Positions 57,150 to 64,000 of a stretch of DNA of 64,000 nucleotides are shown in pieces. The position numbers and the translations under genes are program-made. The stretch comes from Aphrophora alni (Eukaryota > Arthropoda > Insecta > Hemiptera > Aphrophoridae): NCBI GenBank assembly GCA_963513935.1, contig OY740774.1:89292424-89356423 (forward strand), written 5' to 3'. Under the pieces are notes generated by a model. It searched no databases and was not told where the DNA came from. It saw only the letters and a list, made by a program, of their open reading frames with translations. Position 1 is the stretch's first letter; every line of letters begins with the position of its first letter.

Positions 57150-57450
57150 ATCAGCTGTATGATTTCGTTCAAATTTGAGTGGCATTTGAATAACCATAAT
57201 CTAAACTCGTATGCAAAATCATTGCTACAAAATAAAATTAAAAGCTTGATTTTAATCAAATTTTGTTAAGATTAAGAGTTTTTACAGCCAAATAGAACCA
57301 TGTTTAGGACCTATTTTCCAAAGAAGGCGGCCGTGATTCATTTTCACTTTTTGACTAACTGCTACCGAACTGACATTTTTTTGACGAATAGTTTTGGTGG
57401 GTTTTTATTTTGGTTTGATGATTTGTAAGTAAGAAATTTTGTGCAACATT
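57150..57450 (+). repeat. Family A dispersed repeat, partial
   Basis: 'gattttaatcaaattttgtt' and 'gctaccgaactgacattttt' followed by a degraded 'tgacgaatagttttggtggg' recall the family A internal units. Confidence 0.4.
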
Positions 57451-57619
57451 TATATTTTGAAATAGTCCCGTTATTATTATTATTGAATTTTATCCCTCTG
57501 AGTGATATTCAAATATTATTTGATGTTAATTTAAGGAAAAATATATCTAAAAATTAAGTAGTTTGTTATCTTAAAATAAGGTGAATAAATTTTTAATGAA
57601 GTGGCTTGTACAAAGTCTT

Positions 57620-58150
57620 AGTACAGTAACTTTGGTGGTCTTAGATTGCACCGTGTGTAACAATTATTGAGCAATATTGAGACAATGAATTGTTTTCAAG
57701 ACTCTATTATTCATGAAGTGACTTCTGACTGAAGGGTTTATTGGTTCCTGCAAACACGATCTGTCAATATTGTGGCTAACTGTACAACCTCTCTAACACT
57801 TGTGTTTGGAAATCAAATGTTTTGTATTTTTACAACCTACAAATGAAGACTAGTTTAATATCTTACATGATTCTGTTACTTTTTAAATTTACACATATTT
57901 CTATTTAATTTTTAATGTGAACCAATTTTACGTTCCTAATGTTGGAATAAATGTTGCTACGTCAAACAAACACACAGTATAGAAAAAATATAAAGGTTCC
58001 AATAAAATTTTATAAAACAGTCTCAGATGGCTTTGAAGAAATTAAACTTTGAAAAACCGATTAACATCTTTCCTTGGTAATCCTTCATCCGCTCTTAATT
58101 TGGTTCTTGTACTCTTAATATCATCCAAAGCTCTGTCTTGTTTATAGAAC
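57620..58150 (-). mobile_element. Unclassified element end, inverted partner of 44571-45185
   Basis: The minus strand codes ALDDIKSTRTKLRADEGLPR then KDVNRFFK and a stop, followed by an untranslated-like tail shared with 44860-45180. This copy keeps the frame longer than the other. Confidence 0.6.
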
Positions 58151-58227
58151 TCATTTATTTTCTATCAAAATCCTTTCAGTTGGAGACTTTTTGTGCATTA
58201 ACACTTTATTTCCGTATATTTTAAAAG

Positions 58228-59255
58228 TACAGGGTGTCCACGAAGTTATGAAGGGTTACGAAACATCTGTTAAATGAAACACCAGTTATTCATAATTGAG
58301 TGGCGATTATTGTGCCATTTAATAATAAAGTCAATTTCATTTACAGTAATGGAAAGGTCGTTGTGTTTTTAAGGCTTGCAAAATATTATTATGCTTTTGT
58401 GGATTCTACGTAAAAATTACATTTGTAGAAAATACACAAAATCTGGTAGCTTATTTGACAAAGACCGTTCAGGTCGGCTGGCAGTCAGAATTGAAGGTGT
58501 TGTAAACACGGGAAAAAACCTATTTACAAAGTTCAAAACAATCTGTTAGAAAATGTGTTTTGTACTAAGTGTTCCAAAAATAATTGTTCAGAAAATTTTG
58601 AAAAAATATTGAATTTTACGGACTATAGGGCTAAACTTCAGGTTATAATTTAAAAAAAAAATAGTTTACAGATTTGTTTAATACAATTGAAGCTAATGAG
58701 AATTTTCTGAACAGAGTTTTGATTATTGATGAAGCAACTTTTCATATTACAAGACATGCAAAGGATACTATGTTCGATTTTTGGTAAACGAAGTCCCTAA
58801 CACTTTTTTCCAACATGAGCATGTAATTAAAGGTTAAGTTTTCCTGCATTCTTGCTCGAGATCACGTTATTGTCCAAGACAAATATTTCTTGGCTGAAAG
58901 CACTGTAAGTGCAACGGGCTATTTGGAACATAGTGGAGTTATTATGCTCTTCTACAAATCGAGAATAAAAACTTTATTTTTCAGAAAGTTTTTCCACCGC
59001 CTCTTGTCAATGTTGTTCGTGTTTTTCTGTATAAGACCAACCTTATTAGTGGACTGGAAGAGATGGATGGAAGGCTTGGCCATTACTGTCACGTGACCTT
59101 GAACTCATTGATTTTTATTAAATAGAATGTTTTAAGATTGGGAACATTGTAGGTTGAGAAAACTACTTCAAGAAGTAGCGGTATCAATAATTCCAGATGT
59201 TTTAGGTCGTAGGTGTGAAGAGTTGCAATATCGCTTAGACTGGCGGAACTAATTG
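58228..59255 (+). pseudogene. DDE transposase fossil of the Tc1/mariner superfamily type
   Basis: Fragments in order: DKDRSGRLAVRIEGVV (58460), VPKIIVQKILKKY, then NENFLNRVLIIDEATFHI (aligned wording; first catalytic Asp at 58728), DKYFLAESTVSATGYLEH (58880), a shifted stretch matching 'F-x-x-D-G-x-P-P-H-x-x-x-x-V-R-x-Y-L-N-E-T', a degraded 'R-W-I-G-R-G-G-P' (59060) and PDVLGRRCEELQYRLD (59195). This is the insect DDE_3-like transposase order. Many stops and shifts. A candidate left end 'tacagggtgtccacgaagtt' lies at 58228; no matching right end was found. Confidence 0.7.
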
Positions 59256-60900
59256 AACTCAGATAAACAATAAAATATTTAGGCCTATTTGTTCATTAAT
59301 TTGATTCAACAACATGACACACAGGTAGATAATTTGTTAAGGTAGAACTTATTTTTAATTCCCACAAAGTCGAGATTCATGTAAAATCCTTCATCTTATT
59401 TCCAAAATGTTTGCAGAAAGAAAATTTGAAAGAGCAAACTTTAGTGTTTTAGCCAGTTAAAGTACTGTTTCTACCCCATGCACTTCCTCATATATACCTT
59501 CAAAATGTTATATAAATAAATGTTATACAGGGTGGGAGAATAGTCACAGTAATAGTCATAGTACACTTCCCAGACTAGAACTAAGTTGATTTAAAATAAG
59601 ATATTAGTGTTTATTATATAAAACCCATTGACTGATATACTATTACAATTTTACATGCAGATATGTTTCCCAATAGGCTCTTTAGAGCGACTAAATTACA
59701 ATAAAATAATCTTTAATCAACAATGGTTGGACGTACAGCTGTTTTTTGAATTGTGGATGTTTAAAATAAATTTTAACTATTTACTAAAAATTAACATCCA
59801 AACAGTTCCAATTGTTTTGTTGAGTTGATTTAATCAAGCATAACATGTTTTCTACTTTTTAGAATATTATTATTATCGATTTCAAACTTTGAAAAACCTA
59901 CTATGCTATAAAAAACCAACTCTCCCGCAGTCGTTTCTAGATACAGTGGAATTCAACACCATTAAGGTACAATCAGTTCTTACCTCATATATTTAACCAA
60001 GTAAAGGGGTTGAAGTTCTATTATCAACCCCTAGCTGTCTGAATTGAATTTTCTAAGGGTGAAAGTCAGAGTATCATTAGGGGATTATACCTCTACACTT
60101 TCCTCCCTTATCAGCTTTATTCCATTTCCTTTACGACACAATACTTATTCTTTCTTTCAGCTTTTATGAATATATGAATATTATTCTGAGGGTGTGCATT
60201 CAAAACTGCTTCTTAATGAAGGAGATCTGCATTTTTAGGAACAAAAATTATTAATCTACTTCGAGTTATATCCCTGGAATCACACGCACAAGATTATCGT
60301 TCAACTGGTTAAGGTTTGCGCATTCTGTAATTTTATCAACAAAATTAAACTAATATTGACTTGAGAATTGTTGAGAATTTTATTGAAAGTGAGGTTTGAA
60401 ACACCAAAATTCGATTTAAACTTACGATTTTGAGATATTCGAACTTTTAATAAGGTGTCCATGTTGTGTGAGGAAGTTTCTGCAATTTGTGTACACAATT
60501 TATTAATTTGCAAAACAGATAAATACACCAAGATAATATGACGCAGAGACTGACAGCAGAGAGTTTATATACATAATTAAGTAAATTTATTCATAAATGC
60601 AGTGCTTTTAAAGTGACAAGGTAATGAAGAGTGACAGACATTGAACACTGCTATCCAAGATGGCGGTAATTGAAACGAGATACCTTTTTATCGATAGTTT
60701 ATTAATTATTGGATAACGATGGATTGTTCGTATTATTCACAATAATTTTATTTTAAGAAACATGTGTATGGGGACAAAAATTTACGATACGGCAATTAAA
60801 GTCCAAGATAATAATTTTAAATAAACATGCAGTAAATACGAGACGTTAGTTGTCCTAGGACATCGATATGATGCGCATCCCAGTGTCGCGATACGATAAG
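59256..60900. other. Intergenic stretch, nothing recognised
   Basis: 'tatacagggtgggagaatag' at 59523 resembles another element end. A 76-codon minus frame near 60301-60531 is not recognised. 'ccaagatggcgg' at 60655 looks like a YY1/Pho word but is isolated. Confidence 0.4.
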
Positions 60901-60910
60901 TGATGTATAA

Positions 60911-60918
<8 letters not shown>

Positions 60919-60950
<32 letters not shown>
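60919..60950. repeat. (AT)n microsatellite
   Basis: About 32 bases of alternating AT. Confidence 0.9.
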
Positions 60951-60951
<1 letters not shown>

Positions 60952-61010
60952 AATGTCCGTGTGTTTTTATATTTTATTTTAATGTGTTAACGATCTCAAC
61001 TGAGTGAAAA

Positions 61011-61060
61011 TAACTCTGAAGATGGAGCAGATGCTTTAAAACGCGTTAGTGTTTAAAAAA
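61011..61060 (+). ncRNA. Hammerhead-like motif, core mutated
   Basis: CTGAAGA (61016-61022), extra T, stem II GGAGC/GCTTT, then AAAA in place of GAAA, ACGCGT, T at the cleavage site, and ACT/AGT helix I. The core G at position 12 is lost, so no cleavage is expected. It is followed by 'aagtcacctggcggaaacc', similar to the segments after the 28.3 and 49.1 kb motifs. Confidence 0.5.
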
Positions 61061-61439
61061 GAAGTCACCTGGCGGAAACCATAGAAGGCATTTTAATAAA
61101 ATTGTTAGTTATAATTTTATTAATATAATAATTTTATTTTTTATATGGCGTCCACTGAAAAAAATTACATTTGTGATGCAGTGCATGAACGCTCTCATAC
61201 TATGGTATTATTTCATGCTATATATTTGTAATGGTTTGATGAGCAGTCGTAAACGAAAAAAAAATATTATGAAATTGAACTCTTTACTAAACTTTTCTAA
61301 TATTTACCTTTTTCAGATTCATGGGGTTATACAAATATGAAATAAACCATGTATTATTTACAATAGCAGTTACACTGTTCTGTTCTCTGAGATTCCTTCT
61401 AACAACTGTCATTAACAGTAGAACCTTAACTCTCAAGGG
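61061..61439. other. No recognisable feature
   Basis: AT-rich spacer. Confidence 0.35.
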
Positions 61440-62095
61440 GATTTGGGAAACAGTCTTGTTATTGAGGGTCTCTTCCAGTTGAGGTCCGTGCTATCGAAGT
61501 TTTGTTGACTAAAAGTCTTACTATCAACGTCACTGTTTTAATACTTTGACACTTTTAATCACTTTTCGTTTAAACTCCACAGTCAGTGGCGTAAGTTTAC
61601 GTTTTTCAAACATTTCTTGTTTCAATGAATGTTCCAAACAAAACAATACATAGCAAACGAACGAAATACGAATAAACATCACCCAACTGACAGCAGATGC
61701 ACGGGAAGGGGAGAAACCTGGGTTTTCATGTTTAGACCTGAGTGTAAAGACATCGTTTCCTTCAAAACTTTCGTACCGTTGAGTCACTGACCGTGGGAAC
61801 TATGCACTGGGAAGGGTGAAGTCGTGCTACTAATTAAAATTGCGTTGTGTAAAACGACTTACTACTGAGGTTGAACTCTTGTTATAAAGGTTCGGTTTCG
61901 CAAAAAGACGTGCTATAGAGGGTTGGAGCAGGTATCTGTTTGTTGACAAAAATCTGTGCTATTGAAGTTTTAAAAATAATAAGAGTCGTGCTATAGAGGT
62001 ATCTTTAAGTGTTATGACAATCCGAGGGGGGATTAGAAAAATGCACTTGTTATCGAGGAAGTCATGTTATTGAGGGTCGTGTTAGCCAGTTTTTT
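61440..62095 (+). repeat. Degenerate 'gtgctatagaggt' tandem region
   Basis: 'cttgttattgagggtc', 'cgtgctatcgaagttt', 'acgtgctatagagggt', 'tgtgctattgaagttt' and 'cgtgctatagaggtat' recur every 40-55 bases with heavy decay. Short minus-strand frames are incidental. Confidence 0.5.
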
Positions 62096-62249
62096 TTACT
62101 GTATATGGATCAATATGAACAATCAATGAGTAAAATATAAGCAGTAATAAGATGCGTTTCCAACAATTTGTACTATCAGCAACCGTCGTTCACCAGTGGT
62201 TGGAGTAAAGGATCGTCTTTAATTAATTTATACTAGCGTCAAACTGGGA

Positions 62250-62862
62250 GATGTAGTGCATCTCATCCAGAGCTATCTCATCCAACATCCAATTTCCTAG
62301 AAAAAAGTGCCATCTCGTCCAGTGCAGTTTTACAGTTGATTAACCTAACCTAACCTAACCTAACGGCCGCTTTGAATATTTTCAGATTTTATTTGTAATT
62401 CATGTCAAATAATTCTGTTAATATACAAGCGGCTTCATATTCTACAAACCTTGAGGTGGAACATTAGAACAGACTGTTGTTGAACTGCGCAACCTGGAGC
62501 CTAGGTAAGGAGCACCCGCAAGAAGATTAGTTTTCTCCCTGTATTACATACAAGGCGGGTTTTAGCATGATTGTACATGATTTATAGCATTTTGATATAA
62601 AACGCAAAGAGCATTTAGGGGGGTTTAAATAGTATGAAACTAGAAAATATGGAATACCCGAAATTTTATAAATAATAAGAATTTTATAAAATTATAAAGG
62701 TAGGCTACTACAAACGTTTCAATAGTTTTTATAGACCTGTCAAGTAAACAATAGCATAGGTTTTTGGACGAGATGGCACTAGTTGGCGGGTAAACAATTA
62801 ACCCCCTGCCCTACGTCCGTGGAATCTGGATGAGATGGCACCTGGACGAGATGGCACGACAC
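62250..62862. mobile_element. 613 bp TIR element with a 10 bp target-site duplication
   Basis: 'caaactggga' occurs exactly at both borders (62240-62249, 62863-62872). Inside, the left end 'tgtagtgcatctcatccag' and the reverse complement of the right end 'tgtcgtgccatctcgtccag' agree over about 20 bases. The word 'gtgccatctcgtccag' is repeated subterminally, twice at the right, once inverted at the left. Direct repeats of 9-10 bases fit Mutator-like elements. No transposase; the interior holds a telomere-type run. Confidence 0.65.
62341..62364. repeat. Interstitial telomere-type repeat, (CCTAA)4
   Basis: Four and a half units of 'aacct' inside the TIR element. It supports an arthropod source and matches the loop of the 20.7 kb hairpin. 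Confidence 0.9.
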
Positions 62863-62872
62863 CAAACTGGGA

Positions 62873-63639
62873 ATGCTGCTGAAAGAAGGGTCGCTTCACT
62901 CACACAAGTGCAGATGATTTATGGTGTCCGGTGACCTACTCCCAAACCAACCGTATGAGTCACATACTGGGCTTCATTTTATAAAACTTTAATATTTTTA
63001 TTTGATATTTGAAAGTAAAATCGATAATATATTTTAACTCTAGACGTAATTACAAGAAAACTGAGATCAAACAACTTATAATTTACTAAATTATAGCTAA
63101 AAATAACAATGTTTGATACTAAATAAGTGACTGTATGAAGACTCATAAGTGTGAATCACTATGTCTCTTCCAATATTAGTAGGGAAATTTTAGCTGTTTT
63201 CAACTTTATTCTCTGTATTACTATTGCTTAGAAGAGCAAATGTTAAATTTACAAAAAATAAATTGTGTAAATGCCAATATTACCGTTTTAATACATATTT
63301 ATTTATACACAGCTTATAAAAATTTAAATAATAAAGTACAATTTATGTTTTATACTAATATTATTATATTGTGCTCCTTTGAATCATTAAAATCGAAAAG
63401 TTCATATTTGTCGTTAAAGATATACGATAGTATTGTTTATTCACACTTATTAGTCATCATACAAGTCATTCATTTTCTAGCAAACATTGTTAATTTTGGA
63501 CTCGATTAAAGTAAATTATACATTGTTTGGTTTCATTTTTGTTGTAAAGATGTGTAAAATAAAAATATATTACAGATTTTATTTTAAAATATCAAATTAT
63601 ATAAATTGAAGTTTGATCAAGTGAAGCACAGTAGGTAAC
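62873..63639. other. No recognisable feature
   Basis: An 89-codon plus-strand frame at 63240-63509 in very AT-rich sequence; no similarity recognised. Confidence 0.4.
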
Positions 63640-64000
63640 TCATGCGGGTAGCCCACGTCAGATATCGGCCAGTCCTAATACTCTGCGCTCCTGTGTGTGT
63701 GTTGGCGCGTGCGTTAGAGTGAGGCGACCCTTCGTTCAGCCGCATTCCCCGTTTGATAATAGTATAGTCAGTATTACAGGGTCTGTGTACATAAAGTTAC
63801 AGTAAAATATGTACTGCCATTGTGCTTACAAACACAAGCTAGTCAATAATGTTTTATCATTTATTTTTAATATGGTATTTTGTTTAATGCTACAGTGGAT
63901 GTGGTATTATATTCTGTTACTACGTAGTCTATGAATATCGTTGTGTGTTACGTTCCACGCTAAGCAGTAACCGCTATGTGATTGCAAAAACGATTCAGTC
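63640..64000. other. GC-richer patch and a repeat fragment at the window edge
   Basis: 63640-63760 is GC-richer with 'gttggcgcgtgcgttagagt' and could be an upstream region of something beyond the window. 63890-64000 resembles 54480-54620. Nothing can be assigned. Confidence 0.35.

Noticed and set aside
60655..60666. YY1/Pho-like site ccaagatggcgg
   Set aside because: A single word with no promoter, exon or conserved context.
62150..62195. Hammerhead-like motif on the minus strand
   Set aside because: CTGATAG in place of CTGANGA and a mismatched stem III; too far from the core.

Overview
This window looks like an intergenic, repeat-dominated piece of an insect nuclear genome. The signs are strong AT richness, no long open reading frame, short runs of the insect telomere repeat (CCTAA/TTAGG), animal-type transposon remnants, and no bacterial operons, ribosome binding sites or rRNA. 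A hemipteran or similar large-genome insect is a guess from repeat style, not something shown here. I see no intact host protein-coding gene. The coding matches I can support are all broken mobile-element pieces: non-LTR retrotransposon ends (2512, 10541, 23400, 41920), Ty3/gypsy gag and protease (17030-17865), a CENP-B/pipsqueak-type transposase DNA-binding region (18365-19160) and a DDE transposase (58228-59255).

Layout. 0-10 kb: a degenerate minisatellite, a 400 bp direct repeat pair, a 0.8 kb foldback element inserted in one copy of a local duplication, and a 141 bp satellite. 10-22 kb: a 46 bp array, a 2.4 kb array of a 'gtaaatac' word, gypsy and pogo-like remnants, and a 92 bp satellite. 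22-34 kb: dispersed repeats and an inverted pair of tRNA-like sequences. 34-40 kb: arrays of 26, 60 and about 17 bp. 40-49 kb: a 200-base assembly gap, a (TC)91 tract, a 43 bp array and a nearly perfect 134 bp array. 49-64 kb: inverted repeat copies, two TIR elements with target-site duplications, a giant palindrome and a DDE transposase fossil.

The most interesting signal is a set of small foldback elements, at about 20.7, 28.3, 29.6, 49.1, 56.4-56.85, 57.0 and 61.0 kb. They share a hammerhead-ribozyme-like motif: CTGANGA (CCGATGA in one), one extra base, a short stem-loop, GAAA, then a short self-complementary stem III followed by a permitted cleavage base. At 20.9 kb helix I is a perfect 6 bp match. 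Type I hammerheads with tiny stem III are known from Penelope-like retroelements, so I infer these are ribozyme-bearing Penelope-like termini, several arranged head-to-head as hairpins. The 20.7 kb hairpin has a 14-base loop made only of telomere-type repeat.

The other theme is satellite birth and nesting. Mobile elements sit inside tandem arrays with readable empty sites, a transposase DNA-binding exon has itself become a tandem repeat, and three unclassified dispersed families (called A, B and C here) recur across the window. Assignments rest on reading by eye; no alignment or database search was run.
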